DNA from: Acephala macrosclerotiorum | Taxonomy: Eukaryota; Ascomycota; Leotiomycetes; Helotiales; Mollisiaceae | NCBI GenBank assembly: GCA_014904845.1 | Contig: MU119240.1 | Location: 62,001 to 126,000, forward strand | Direction: 5' to 3' | DNA length: 64,000 bases | Part shown: piece by piece, positions 32,168 through 45,807 of the stretch | Numbering within the stretch: position 1 is the first letter of the stretch | Layout of the letters: every line of letters starts with the position of its first letter | Notes under the pieces: generated by a model | Databases searched by the model: none | What the model was told of the DNA's origin: nothing | What the model saw: the letters and a program-made list of their open reading frames with translations, nothing else | Program-made: the position numbers and the translations under genes

Positions 32168-32410
32168 AGCGATGACGACTACTCCGAATAACTCAGCGTT
32201 CTGAGAATATCATGTAAAAGTCTTATTCCACCAGCATATGTTGTGCAAGACGAGGAACCCGCATGCACTTTCTTAGTTCAAATAGGAACAACTATTATCA
32301 GCAATCGCGCCTCCCTCCTGACTTCATCCAGCTGTATATCGTTGGCCTTGCACGCTAGCCTGCATGCATCACCCATTGAGCCAACTTCCATACCCCGACA
32401 TCTGATGAAA

Positions 32411-35260
32411 TCAAACTAACACCGACATAGAAGTTTGGACTGCTCCCATTCCAGCACTTCTGCTCTGTGGGTCACGTTCCAACGACTGTGACCTTGCCTT
32501 GAAATATACTTGAACCGTGTAACCTTTCTTCACTTTCGATGAGGGCTCGACCACGACAATATAATATCCAAGCCAAAGAACAGTGTGCCCAGCCCGCAAG
32601 TCATATGGAACATCGTTGCCGCTGCTTGCCAGCGGTTCGACCACTAAGATAACACTGCACTCACCGAAAGCCACCTTGATGACGTTACCGGGATTCACAA
32701 TCACATTTGTGACGCTCAGCTTCTTGGCTTTCACGATCAATCTTTTCCCATCCTTGGCTAGCTGACTTTGGTACGGCTGCCACTCTGGCTTCTCGCCCGC
32801 TGTGTAAGTAAAGGAGGGGTAGATCACTCGAGTGATCGGGTCCTCGGGAAGATTTCGGTGGGCTTGTTGAAGCTCAGTACGGCTACTCTTCGCGAGATCA
32901 ATGTGCTTGGTGACTTCATACAATAAGTCCTGAAGCTTCTGAAGTTCTCGTTGCTGGACTCGCGCCCTCTCATCGACTCCACGGATGTCGGAGTGCTTGC
33001 TCAATTCTTTTTGCAGGCGCTCGGCGCTGGATGAGATCTTCGTCAAGGAGCTGTTCATCTCTCGCATAATATCATCTGCGTATACTACGCGATTTCCAAT
33101 CTTGTATGCTTCTGCGATGCGCTCCGTCACCCCACTGGGAGAAACGATGTCCGCACTCACTCTCTTTGCTTCCGTCACCTCATCAAGAGCAGTGAAAGAA
33201 GTGATAGAGGAGGTTCTCCCTATGAGGGACCTTCGACGCACGAGATTACCGCCAAATTGGGACCTGATGCGCGAGACAAGGTCGTTGATGATTGTAGTTG
33301 CTTCCATGAAGGACTCGTTCAGGAGTGTATCGACAATTTCAAGAGTTGCAAGTGTTGAGCTGTCGATGGTTTTGAGAACATAAGACCCTTTCTGCATTGA
33401 GCTGATGAATTCAATGTCAGAGGCCGATACTCGATACTGAGCTTTGTTGGCAAACTTGACGACAAGCATATCGTCTCTGTCATCCGATGTGATCTCAAGA
33501 TAGGGAATATCGTTGATAGCCCTGACTAGTCCTGAAGAGTTTCCATGCTCTCTCATATATCCGTCATGTTGGAGGTATTTGAAAATTGAAGAGGACGTCA
33601 CTCCATCAATTGGCCATGGAGCCTGCCATGATACCTGGTCTGGCAGCTTCGGCTGGGTGAATTGATTTGACTGGTGTGATTGATTGTACTGGTGGCGGCT
33701 ATGATGGCCTGAGGAATTGTACTGTCGTGGGTAACGAGATTCATGTGGATCGTCGTATGGATATCGAGATGAGCTCTCTTCGGGATCTTCAAAAGGATCT
33801 TCGTCGTTATCCGATTCATCCAGCATTGCCTCGAGGTCGTCGGCCTGGTCAGTGGTCCACACTGATTGGTTAGCGGAGCTCCTAGTGCCTATGATTGTCG
33901 GCACAAGAAACCCTTTATTAGCGAGATCCTGTTGAAGTTCTTCCCAGATACTCCTCTGAAGTCTCAACTCATACCCTCCTTCTTTCTTCTCCATTGGCTT
34001 ATAGGCTTCGAATAAAGCCTCTAGGAAGACTTCAGGGTTGATAGCTCCCAATGGCAGAACCTTCATGATGAGGAGCTCGATGCTTTCTCGATCACCAGGA
34101 ATTTGAAATGTGCTTTCAAGCACCTTTGTCGTTTTCTTCAGATCATCATTATTCAGCAATGCGAGCAGCAATATCAACATCTGCATGAACTTTGGCTTGA
34201 TATAGCTTTGATCAATCTTGCTATCGTTGAGAGACAGATAGTAGGAAGATGATTGGTCGATGAGTTTGCGAATGCCTTCGCTTGTTGTGATGGTAACGAA
34301 TTGACTGCCGTAGTCAACGCCATATCGAGTATTTGTCGACTGAGCAATCATCGCTCTGGTTGACATTCGGAACAATCGAGGACTGCGAGTGCTCAGACGT
34401 CTCACGTCGTTGATCATTGTATCGAGTATCTGAAGGACTTCTGTCGCCGCGATGTTCCTACCGCCGTTCTGGACGATCGTTCGATAGTTGGTCATCAGAT
34501 CGCGCATACTAAACATATCGATTTCAATCAAAGCACACGTAATGTCAAAGTCGTGGTCTGGTGGGCACAAGCCATGCATCAACTCGACACTGTCGCTATC
34601 GATCGTCAAAACATGATCCTGAATGTTTCGCTTGACGAGGGACATCGACTGAAACCCGTCTGTATCTGGTCCAGGTCCACTTTTCGTGAGCAGGTTTCGA
34701 CTGGACTCATTGCTCATACTCGAACCATAGGACCTTCGCGAAGTCTTTCTCTCTTTGACAGACTTCATAATACTATGCGAGTCGTCCTTCTGCTGGATTG
34801 TCAAGTCCTCCCCGATCTCGAATCTTCGGAGAAGGGTCGCACCAGTAAACATTCTCCACTCGTGGGACTTCTGGAATGGCTTATGGTCGGATATCTTTCT
34901 CATCTCTGCCTTAGCCACAGTAGGTTTATCAGCACCTGCCATGAAGGTGATACCAATCCGAACGATGGGAGCGCTCGGGTCTACATTCTGAAGAAGTATG
35001 CCGCTTCTGTAGCTTTTCTTGAGTGGCTCATCTGGGTTTCGCTCAAAGTCCTTCAGCCATTCTATTTGAGGAGGCGGAAATTGGCCATCCTTGACGGTGA
35101 TAAGCCAACGATCGTCTGTGAGGTTAGTGTTCGTCTCGTCTTTTGGCGGCGGTTCCGGTATTTCGATAATTGTTGTGTCATAGCTAACCAATGTTTTTCG
35201 ATTGTCCCTCACTGGGATCATACCGTTGTTTGGCATTTGCGTTGGGTATCTGGCAGCCAT
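32411..35260 (-). CDS. 949-aa intronless protein of unknown function
   Basis: I do not recognise the family. The single ORF starts MAARYPTQMPNNGM at 35260 and stops at 32411. Visible features: a mixed N-terminal region (1-165, LITVKDGQFPPPQIEWLKDF), a Ser/Arg-rich linker (about 165-205), and a helical region (about 215-470, KPKFMQMLILLLALLNNDDL). An acidic then Tyr/His/Ser/Gln-rich disordered segment follows (about 485-545), then a domain with KANKAQYRVSASDIEF-like text. A coiled coil lies at about 745-815 (ERLQKELSKHSDIRGVDERA, QRELQKLQDLLYEV). A beta-rich C-terminus carries KAKKLSVTNVIVNPGNVI and KKGYTVQVYFKAR. There is no signal peptide or membrane span. An uninterrupted 2.8-kb ORF in a region full of relics argues for selection. 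It diverges from the patatin/GTPase gene across 1,074 bases. Confidence 0.8.
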   Translation of the reverse strand: MAARYPTQMPNNGMIPVRDNRKTLVSYDTTIIEIPEPPPKDETNTNLTDDRWLITVKDGQFPPPQIEWLKDFERNPDEPLKKSYRSGILLQNVDPSAPIVRIGITFMAGADKPTVAKAEMRKISDHKPFQKSHEWRMFTGATLLRRFEIGEDLTIQQKDDSHSIMKSVKERKTSRRSYGSSMSNESSRNLLTKSGPGPDTDGFQSMSLVKRNIQDHVLTIDSDSVELMHGLCPPDHDFDITCALIEIDMFSMRDLMTNYRTIVQNGGRNIAATEVLQILDTMINDVRRLSTRSPRLFRMSTRAMIAQSTNTRYGVDYGSQFVTITTSEGIRKLIDQSSSYYLSLNDSKIDQSYIKPKFMQMLILLLALLNNDDLKKTTKVLESTFQIPGDRESIELLIMKVLPLGAINPEVFLEALFEAYKPMEKKEGGYELRLQRSIWEELQQDLANKGFLVPTIIGTRSSANQSVWTTDQADDLEAMLDESDNDEDPFEDPEESSSRYPYDDPHESRYPRQYNSSGHHSRHQYNQSHQSNQFTQPKLPDQVSWQAPWPIDGVTSSSIFKYLQHDGYMREHGNSSGLVRAINDIPYLEITSDDRDDMLVVKFANKAQYRVSASDIEFISSMQKGSYVLKTIDSSTLATLEIVDTLLNESFMEATTIINDLVSRIRSQFGGNLVRRRSLIGRTSSITSFTALDEVTEAKRVSADIVSPSGVTERIAEAYKIGNRVVYADDIMREMNSSLTKISSSAERLQKELSKHSDIRGVDERARVQQRELQKLQDLLYEVTKHIDLAKSSRTELQQAHRNLPEDPITRVIYPSFTYTAGEKPEWQPYQSQLAKDGKRLIVKAKKLSVTNVIVNPGNVIKVAFGECSVILVVEPLASSGNDVPYDLRAGHTVLWLGYYIVVVEPSSKVKKGYTVQVYFKARSQSLERDPQSRSAGMGAVQTSMSVLV

Positions 35261-36334
35261 GATGTGGAGTTGACAAATTTAGGCACAAGAACACTGGTAT
35301 ATTTGACGGAGGAGTGCGCATAGACTGAACGCCAGAATGTCTAGATTTGATCCGCGTACTGATATCGGGCAAGGATTAGGAGGTGCTGTCCTTGCGAAAA
35401 ACGGACTTCGAGTCTGGGGATATGTTCACTCTTGAAGAAGGCTGTGAGGTGACCGAGAGTAGCATATGGGCTGCATGAGCTGAACACGAAGCCTTCCTTG
35501 CCAAACCCGAAACTTTGAGGACTCGGCTGCGCATATGCATTAATATGCATGCAACTAGAAGTTGTCCCAACCAAAAAATGCGGCATTCAAAAGCCAGCTT
35601 CCAAGATGTTGTGTTACTGGCTACCTCGAACACACAATCCAACCCACACCATTTCGTGGATAACTGCCACGAACCACCCGACCGAATGATAATGGCCATT
35701 TTGATGTGTCTGCCTTGGGGAATCCATGTGTAGACTAGTATGCGTCAAATAAAAGCGCCACTCGGGCGTAGGTAGGACGAGGATCCAATCCTGACTAGCG
35801 ATTGGTTGGTCCTTCGACTCGATAAGGCTCTGGAGTCTCAAAGGGCATCCCGGCGCTATTTCTAGACAGGCTGGTGCTGTCTGAGGTGAACGGTTTTGTT
35901 GTTGCAAGAGGCTGTCACATCCACACAACTTGAGCATTTTGTAGACGGAAGCCTGGTTCAACAGCCACATGTCCCCATTTGCACAAGCCCGCATTCAAAT
36001 CCCACCAACTCAGCATCAGGCTATCAATTGTACTGGATAGCAGCAGTCCGAGGAAATCTGCGAACCCGACCTGAAAAATCCTGCATCGATGAGCTGTCAT
36101 GGCGCCTGGGAACGTGTCTTTTTCTGGCTAAGTAACTCGCTCACGAGGCTCTGCCCGTCCCGAGGCTACCCCAGCTGGAGCTATCTCGTCGTGGGGTGGT
36201 TCATGGATTTCGGTACAGTGAGCTTCTTTCGTCAACTTGCTTGTTCGCCTTAGAACAGTGTAAGAAGTTCTTTACAACCTGCAAAGTTTAGAGTCATCGC
36301 CGGCCACAGCACATTCTATAGTCGGACTAAAACG
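35261..36334. other. divergent intergenic region
   Basis: About 1.07 kb between the two divergent starts, so it should contain both promoters. No coding sequence supported; the many short ORFs overlap in all frames. Confidence 0.5.
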
Positions 36335-39300
36335 ATGGCTTCAAACGAATTTCATACTCAGGCGCCTTATAGACGTCCTCCACCCCCACCGCCACGTCCA
36401 TCTGGTCGAACACATAGACGACCCCCTCCTGTACCGCCAAAGAGATTCCAAGCGCCAATTTTCGAGCTACCTGCCGAACCGATCATAAGAAACTCTGAGC
36501 CCTTCGAGGTAGCTAGCGATGACTTCGACCGCCATCCGCGACATGCACCAAACGACGATGTGCACGAAGATGTTCAAGCTGCTGGTGATATGCCAGAAAT
36601 TCTTTCGCCAAGCAGGGATGTGCTCGAACAACCACTGCCCCCTGCGAATTCGTGCGTAAACGTCCCTTTATTTTATCTACTTCGAGGAAAGCTAACTCGA
36701 GAAGTCTGAAAAAAATTGCCCAAGAGCTTCGAATTCCACTAGCGTGTCGACATTGCCAAATGGACGCCCACATTAGAGAGCTGGTCTATTGTCAAGGCTG
36801 CAAACACTCCTTTCACCCAGCTTGCTGGCCTAGGTATTTAGATCATGTCGCGAGTCAGTGGAGACTTGATCCATGTCTCCGATATACCACTCTCGATCGT
36901 CACATCTGGGTCTCACATTTACATTCGTCCCAAAATGTGGAAATGGACTTCCTCCAGGATTTGCTTGCAGATCGCCTGCACCGCTGGATTGGCACGCCGG
37001 ATACGATGGACGGGGAAGACGAGTCGGAACAAGCAGAATTGTTATTGTATCCGGCCTTACTTAGGCAATTCGATACTTTTGAGCCCAATACTGGATTGAA
37101 GGACACCCGCCCTCGAAAGCAATTTCCCCGCTTGGTGGCTTTCTTTGGCGAGACGGGAACAGGGAAGAGTACGATTATTAAGAACTTGATCAGGCACCTC
37201 ACTTCGTCTGAACAATTTAATGTTCCAATTGTTGGTAGCCGCACCGAGGCCCAAAGCTCGACAAGTGGCGGGGTTCACGTATATACAGACCCCAAAACGT
37301 TCAAGACTCCAAGGCCAATTGTGTACGTTGGTACGTTGCAGCTTCCTTTGAGCATAATTGGAAGCTTACGCTGACTTTCTCTAGACTGTGAAGGACTAAG
37401 AGGAGATTGGAATCCTATCGCGAATCAAGTTGAAAGCCGGATACAAAAGGCCAAACTCGGGAAGCTGAGAAAAACCCCAGCGCAAATGACACGTGGACAA
37501 GGCCCATCGACTCGACAAGCAGGTCCACCACAACCAGATTTTGCGCAAGACATAATGTTGAAAAGAGCATGGGAGAACAAGCTTTCACCAACAGCAAATA
37601 TGTCACTGCCGTGGGCAGATCGAGACGACAAACCCTGGAGAACCGTGGTATCTAGCAAAATCTATCCCAGATTCTTATACGTATTTGCTGATGTGGTATG
37701 CTATGTTACTGGAAATTCCAGGTAAGTTGCCGTGTCATACCGCTAGAAGAGCAAATTTGACAAGATTTAGGGCAGCTGAAGAAGACATGGCCCAGTTGGT
37801 AGACTGGGCTCATGACGCACATGACTACACCACTAACCAAGGCGTGAAGCCCGGTCTACTTTACATTATCAATCAAGATAATAATGCAGATCTCAGGAAG
37901 TGGTCAAATATCGAGTATGCTACTAAAGCCATACTAGAGAAATTGAAAAGTTCAAAACGATTCGCCAAGGAGCAAGAACTCTGGAAGAAGCGAGGTCGGA
38001 CAGTGGTCACAGCAGATCAATTACTGAGATGCTATTACAGCAGCGTCAAGGTTGTTTTCATTCCCCAGTTCCTGCCCTCGAATCCCAGTTGCGAGGCAGA
38101 TGACATCTGGGGACAATATTCTCTCCTGCACCGAGAGATTGAGGGTTTGTCGTGGAGTTCATCGGAGCATCGGAGAGAAGCAAGGGTCTTGTTCGACTTA
38201 GAAACCCTGTCAAGACACAGCATTGGGATACTGCAGCAATTGGCAGCTGACCATGACAGTTCTGTAGACTTGAGAAAGCTAGCAGAACCAGCTCAGCCAT
38301 ATCCCGTGGGATTCAACGGCCACGTCCTTAATATTCTTTCTCGCTTCCAAGAAACGGCTCCAAAAGACCGAAGAACCGATCATCAGGATATTGGGAGCGA
38401 AATCTCTCTGATCAAGAAAATTTTTAGGTACGTCGCCAGTTGCATTGCGGGAGAGATCAGACGGACAACACGTACGAATACCCCAATTCTTGTTTGCTGC
38501 CTTTGACTAACTTGTCCTTGTAGCGAGCCAAGGGTCAGTTCCCGAACAGATCGAGTTATATAGCCAGAAATGGAGACAGATCCTAGAAGAATTCTCCAGA
38601 ACCCACTGCCGTTGCGAGGAAGTGTACCACGGCCAACGATGCGTCAATTATCGCATGTCTCACGTCAAAGGACACCAATTCAATTCCATCGGGCCAGAGC
38701 GAGTGAGACATGGAGAGTTCGTCTCGAGATTCATCGAGGCACTTGACTCACTACAAGAAGAGGTCTCTGGTCGACTACCACAACTCTTGAATGCTCTTAA
38801 CGATCTCCAATGGAGTAGAGCGCTATGGAACAATGCCAAATCGTGTGCCGTGCACAAGATGTTCAGCAATCGGACATGCCTTGTTTGTTTGAATCGCACG
38901 CCTGTTCATGCACTGCCTTGCAATCACCACATATGCGACGTGTGTGCTGACAACTTCAACTACGGTAACAGGGCCGAGAAGCACTTGGTGATCATACAGC
39001 GTTGTCCACTTGGCTGCGACTGGGATGTTTCAAAGTGGATGATCAGGCGTAAGCCAATAGAGGCGGGTGTGAGGATACTGGCTCTCGATGAGTAAGTGGC
39101 AATTGACGTGTTCTTGACCTAAATGCTGATAAAACCTTCAAGTGGTGGGGTACGTGGAGTCGTTCAGCGAACGATGCTCCAAGATCTTGTACAGCGAGTC
39201 GGCCACGATATTCCCATCCAGGAACTATTTGATGTAATTGTTGGAACAGGCACTGGTATGAAAATTCCAAACCTCACACGTTATTACACTGACTCTGCAA

Positions 39301-40752
39301 GGCGGCGTGATATCTCTGGGCATCTTCAGGCAGGGGTGGACGCTACTCGAAGCAAGACAGAAGTTCAACGGATTTCTCAAGGACGCTTTCGCGAAACGCT
39401 CAATGACAAAATTGCTATGGCCTCTGCCAGGCGGACATCTGAGTGCGCATGTGATACTTCACCATCTATACAGAAGCACTGCCATGAACAACACGCTCGA
39501 GATTCTTTTCGGAAGAGAACAAAAGCTTTTCGGAGATATTCACAGCCGCCAACGCCATTTGAACAAAGTGGCAGTTCCTGTAGCTACAGAGCTAGGAACG
39601 AAACCACTATTAATCTGCAATTACAATAGAGAGTGGCTTATGAACGATGATGATAGTAAGTGTTAAAGGAAAAACCGTGGATTGCAACTAGATATTGACT
39701 CATTTCTGCAGATAACAAATTGATCAGAGAAGAAAAGCCTCGAGAAGAGCTCAGGACTTGGGAAGCGTAAGTCTAACTTGGCAGCATAGCCACTACTCAG
39801 GCGTACGCCGCGCTTGGAAGAAACCAAGTACTAATTTGGTTATGGTAGGGCTCGATGTACCACAGCCATCCCGACATATTTCAAGAGCTATCTCCATCCA
39901 TCTACCAATCGGGTATATTTTAGCGGCATAACGCAGGATAACAATCCTGTCAAGATAGCGGACAGCGAGCGTGCATTGCTATGGCCAGACGCTGCCGAAA
40001 ATTCTAGAGATATCGTTCTTTCTCTTGGCACTGGCTATTCTAGCAACTATGCTGGTGACTTGGAACGAGACACTGCGTCACAAAAAGCTGCCAAGCCTCT
40101 CGGGCGAAAGGGTCTAGTCGAGAAACTAGCTATGCTTCACCTCGTCGAGCAGAGCACTGCAGCGTGCGAAGATACATGGCACGAGTTCAGAACATCGCTG
40201 AGTGACGACAAGCACTTGCTTACAAAATGCCACCGAGTCAACATTCCATTTGGACAAGGCCAAACTCTGTGCAAACTCGACGATGTAGCCAAGGCCGAGG
40301 CCACGGAAGCGGAAGCTTTCGCCTTCCTGAGCGAGGCGAGTCGATCGTGTAGCTCGGACATCCAGAGGAAAATATCAACACAGCTCGACGCCATCGCCCG
40401 GCAATTGAGAGCCTCTCTGTTCTACTATCAAGTACTAGACATATTCGATCTTAACGAGTATAAGCACCGTTGTATGGGTCGTCTCCGCTGCCGACTCGAT
40501 TTGTCATATAAGCAACAAATGAAATCCCTCATTGGTTGCAACCCTAGGTTTCGTGTACACGACGACGACAACAACATGGAGGGAAACCCTATCATTTTGG
40601 GCCGTCAAGGATGGAATCCTAGTGATTTCTCGATATCTGCACCCTTCGAGACTTTGAAGCATGTAAAGAATGTACGGATCGAGGTTTCTTTCGATAACGG
40701 TGCGCATTGGGATGACATCAGCGGGTTTCCGAGAGAGCTGAAGAAACCATAG
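36335..40752 (+). CDS. zinc finger / GTPase-like P-loop / RING-like / patatin fusion, catalytic dyad lost
   Basis: Nine exons: 36335-36651, 36705-37330, 37385-37721, 37771-38471, 38524-39091, 39143-39255, 39302-39655, 39712-39766 and 39849-40752. All splice sites keep frame, giving 1,324 aa. Domain order: a Pro/Arg-rich N-terminus; a PHD/RING-like finger (about 120-146, CRHC, YCQGC, HSFHPAC); a P-loop domain with Walker A FFGETGTGKSTI (about 252) and DxxG-like YVDCEGLRGD (about 315), resembling dynamin/GBP-type GTPases; a RING-like finger (about 774-825, CLVC, LPCNHHICDVC, CPLGC); and a patatin domain. The latter has DDGGVRG instead of DGGGxRG. It has VGTGTGG instead of GTSTGG at about 887, so nucleophile Ser is Gly, and FSGITQDNNP instead of xDGGxxxNNP at about 1049, so catalytic Asp is Ser. 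Patatin ends with a conserved fungal C-terminal region. Such proteins are annotated in fungi as FabD/lysophospholipase-like. Here lipase activity is unlikely; a sensor or scaffold role is inference. Confidence 0.85.
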
Positions 40753-41070
40753 TGATCTGGAGTGACTTCAAGATACATCTAATGCTTGGAATGTGCTTTT
40801 CCACCTGCTAGAGTTTCACATTCCTCGTCGTGATGAAGCACCTAGCCGGCCTAATAGCACGGAGTAGCACTTCGAGGAGAAGACTGGGTCGAAAATAATG
40901 CTTCAGGAGACCACCAATCAACGAATCCAAGTGGGTTGACGATATGAAGATTCCCGTGATGAGAAGTCGGAGGTGCGGGGTGGAGCTTGTGTCTATTGAC
41001 CCAAAGTGAGTTAAAGGCTTAAAGTATAATGGCCCTGGAGTCATCTACGCACATTCGGTCGTGCTGTCAT
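40753..41070. other. intergenic between convergent genes
   Basis: 318 bases between the patatin gene stop and the regulator stop. Nothing recognised. Confidence 0.5.
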
Positions 41071-43625
41071 TCAAAAGAAAAATCCGCCTTGGTCCCATTC
41101 TCTAGCAACATCAAACCAGTTTGCATCCACGAAATTCTGCGCGAACCACGTGTCGCCCACCGGCCCAAAACCGTTCATTTCCTGGATCTGTAGTTCGAGC
41201 GCTGAAAGGGCACCAGGCGCTGGCACTGAGTAATCGGGGTCGAAGTTTGGGTTGATCAAGGTCTCGTTCTGTGGATCTGGAATATGTCCACATAAATGGA
41301 AAGACCTCTGATCTGGCCGTGAAGGCTCGTGCTGATGATCCAGGACCAATGTATCCTGACTTCCTGGCCGAGATAGGAGTGTATTTCTATCTTCAGGTAT
41401 CTGCAAATGCGTCGTGTTAGACGAGGTGATATTTGTCCGAGTTTTGATTCTCGATGCTTCTAGGACGGATAGAGCCTGAGATGCAGCAGGAACTTGAGGC
41501 TGGTAATATCTCAGGATTTCAAAGGCAAGATTCCAAGAGTGGCTGAGTGAAGCTTGGGAAATCTCTGTATCGGGAAAGTCGCAAAGGTGCCCTGCTACTA
41601 GTATCATAGCTGCTGCAAAGGCAACTAGTATTAATCAGCGCTTGTGCTATACCGTTGTCCACGAAAATATCTATAGTGTTCTAGCAAACTTACAATATAC
41701 ACTGTGCCATGCTGAACTACTATAAAGGGTCTCTTTGGTCTCGGAAAGGTGCTTGATCAACGCGTGAGCTGTATCTACGCACAGGATACAGCTTCTTGTC
41801 ACCAATGATGCCTCCAGCGTCCACGTTGATCTGTCAGTGCATTCGTTCTCTACGTCCATGCTGCGCTGTGCTTTCTCGAGAAGTACGGGCCGAAGGAGCA
41901 GGATCCTAACATAGAGAAATCTATGATGTGCGTTAGTCAACACTGGTATAATAGCTGCAAGGTCAAAGTGACACACCTGCAACGCAGAACATTGATCTGA
42001 AGAGTGATGTGATTCGGACTCGATGGGGCGGCCTGGTCATCGTCATCTCCCAGCCTGAGAAAGCTGGGAATGTTCTGGTATAGATGATCTAATAAGCTGT
42101 TCAATCGAAGAGTCTCGGCCAATAGATGCGACGAATTTTTCGCAAGTTGCTCATCCTTTTGAGAGATACCGACGGGCTTGAGATAGCATATGGATAGGAT
42201 CTCATCCAGAATGTCGAAAAGTCGCAGCGACGACACGAAAAGCCCCATCCGAGATGGAAGATGTGGTGGCTGAATGCCGATGCTGTCCTGCAAGAGATAT
42301 TCGTCATCGATCATTGCAGGGATCTCGGTGCCAGAGGTCTTTTGAGAAATCATAGTTGGTCGGCCGAAAGTCATTGCGAGCAACCTGATGTAAGTTAACG
42401 ACCGTTCTCTTGCTGGCTCCGAATCGGCACAGATAGATCCAAAGGAGAAAATCTTTGAGACTTACCTGTCTAGCAATACACATGTATGCCACACTCTTCG
42501 CCTGATTTCAGCATGACGCTGGCTCTTCGGAGAGGACAATTCTTCATGAAGACCGAGACCGTAAGCTACACGAATGGCAAGGCCAATCACATTCCAGCAG
42601 CGATCTGCATACTTTGTTGATTGAAGATATATGCCCGTCAAAAGAAGAAGCTGAACGAGGGTGAGATGCATAGAGTCGAGAATATCAAACGTCAAAAGTT
42701 TCCTCGACCGCCGATAGAGATCATCAGCACAACCACTTCTGTCACGAGGCGAGACAACTGTGCTAAATCGGCATCCGAGGGCCAACATAACATTGACAGT
42801 TGAGTACATCACCGTTTGATCTAACTCAGAGTTGATAGTCGCATCCACAGGCTGCCAGATTTGTTGGTACCATTTCTGAAAAGAGGATCGGTGGATCACA
42901 GGGGAGAGAGGGTGCATGAATTCCCAATAGCATCTGAGATATTCGTCAGCAATGTGTCGTGGAGGCAGAAGATATGCGCCTTGATCACACGGCCCAGTAG
43001 TCTCTAAGCCGTATAAGCCTCTGCTTCCAGATTCAGCTTGATCAGGTGGATTCGATGTGCATGAAAGTTCGGACGCAGGCCTCTCCTCATGGGTAGCTTT
43101 GTGAATGCTAGAAGAGAAAGCGATGGTGGAGGAAGTTCCATACAATGCTTCAGCTTGATCTGGATAGGGTGCTGTTCCAAGGGCATCAACATTCGTCTCT
43201 TCCGATAAGTTTGAGACCCTCGAGTTAGAGCTTCCGAGAAATTGATGCATGTCGCTCTCTAGGCGCTGGTGAGCGCCGGAGTTGTCGGCATTTCTGGCAT
43301 CCTTGATAGGCAATCGTCCGCTTTCTAGGTCTCGAATTTGAGACTTGAGTTCATTCACATACCTGCTTCCATTGTCAGAACCGTAGTTCAATAAATGAAA
43401 TGGAAGTCCGTTGCAATGCATGCCATACTTCTGACACGGTAAAGTGGCATCATCATAAGAACATGTTGCTTGAGCACCTCTTGTGTTGCACGCTGAACAC
43501 GTAGGTCTGTTACCCGGGCATTTTGTTTTCCTGTTTCTGCAATTACTGCAAGCTAATTGAATTCTTCTGCGTTTTCGAGGCGGTCCATTGTTCTCTGGAA
43601 CGTTCGCGGATTGAGCAGAGTTCAT
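41071..43625 (-). CDS. Zn2Cys6 fungal transcription factor, intact
   Basis: Five exons: 43625-43429, 43362-42466, 42384-41977, 41920-41694 and 41612-41071, for 756 aa. The first intron (43428-43363, 66 bases) has no stop and keeps frame, so the ORF reads through it. Removing it joins LPCQK to YVNELKSQIRDLE, the usual dimerisation helix. The binuclear cluster has six cysteines at 26, 29, 36, 43, 46 and 55, preceded by RKRRR (nuclear signal). The fungal-specific middle homology domain starts at about 225 (DEYLRCYWEFMHPLSPVIHR) and includes GLALRVAYGLGLHEE-like text and RRRVWHTCVLLDR, then FGRPTMIS. It acts in the nucleus on CGG-type sites. A nearby target could be the amidohydrolase upstream, which has the same orientation; that is inference. 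Confidence 0.88.
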
Positions 43626-43893
43626 GAGTCTAGAGATGAGTGGTGTGTTGTAAATTAAGGAAGAAACACCTGCAGGTTAAAGTTTCAAGCTAAAATCGCG
43701 CTATCACGTGTCTCATGGTCTGAATTGAAAGTCGGAAGTGCCTAGGTATCGACTCAGACTCATACACTTATGTATTGAACGTAGCCTATCACAGAATATG
43801 TGTTAAAATGAAAGGGATGCATTCTCTGATTGTTTGTCCCGGAGTGGATTCATCACGTGTTGGAAGACCTTCATCGTTGGATGGCGATGGAAT
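43626..43893. other. intergenic
   Basis: Promoter of the regulator gene. CACGTG-type motifs occur nearby (ATCACGTG at about 43705 and 43852). Confidence 0.4.
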
Positions 43894-45146
<1,253 letters not shown>

Positions 45147-45807
45147 TGATCAAGCATAATTGTCAATAACTGAATAAATACTGTTATTTGATAGAAATTT
45201 ACCTTTTCTAGTGATGGTGAGACTGTGCTTTGTCGATGGAGACAGAATATGATGAGGACTTCCACGCAATTTATACTCAAGAGACAGCACTTGCTCCAGG
45301 GTAACCTCATGACGCTTTTCATCGCAATGCCGACTAGGAAAGCGTTCCAAGTCATGAACGTGCATAGAAACCGTCATTCTGGAACCACATCCAGCGTGTC
45401 GAGGTTTGGAAGTCGGCATCGTTGCCATATTTTTAGTGAGCGTTCCGTTATTGATTCTTAACTCCGCGCGAAAAGACTTGGGAAGTTAAGGCATCACATG
45501 ACAGTCACCTCCTACCTACGAATCTGAAGTTTCTCGCTCCCTATATTTGGTTATGCATGTTGAGTCAGAACAGGCAAAAGGACGTCAACAGGTTTTGATC
45601 CATTATTGTAATTGTGTTTGTGATTCACGATGTTCGTTGCTCTCGCGGCTTCCCGGCCACGGTGTAACCGTCAATGAGATGGCGCTAAGATAAGATAAAC
45701 TGATTTTGCCCCCGCTTTGTAAATGCCTCAGAGGCGTCGTCATCAACAAGAATAAAAGCTTCTCAACCGTCTGCGACGTCTTGAGAGTGTATCGAATTCT
45801 ATCCACA
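45147..45807. other. divergent intergenic region
   Basis: Lies between the amidohydrolase relic and the UBA-like/VWA gene. A 92-codon minus-strand ORF (45428-45150) shows no recognisable family. Both promoters presumably lie here. Confidence 0.45.

Noticed and set aside
34553..35323. 256-codon plus-strand ORF opposite the 949-aa gene
   Set aside because: It lies antisense inside a longer, better composed ORF; no domain or splice structure supports it.
39256..39301. The Gly in VGTGTGG as an artefact of a wrong exon boundary
   Set aside because: The codon (GGC) lies five bases before the GTATGA donor within a continuous exon, and both sides match the family, so the substitution is not created by the splice choice.
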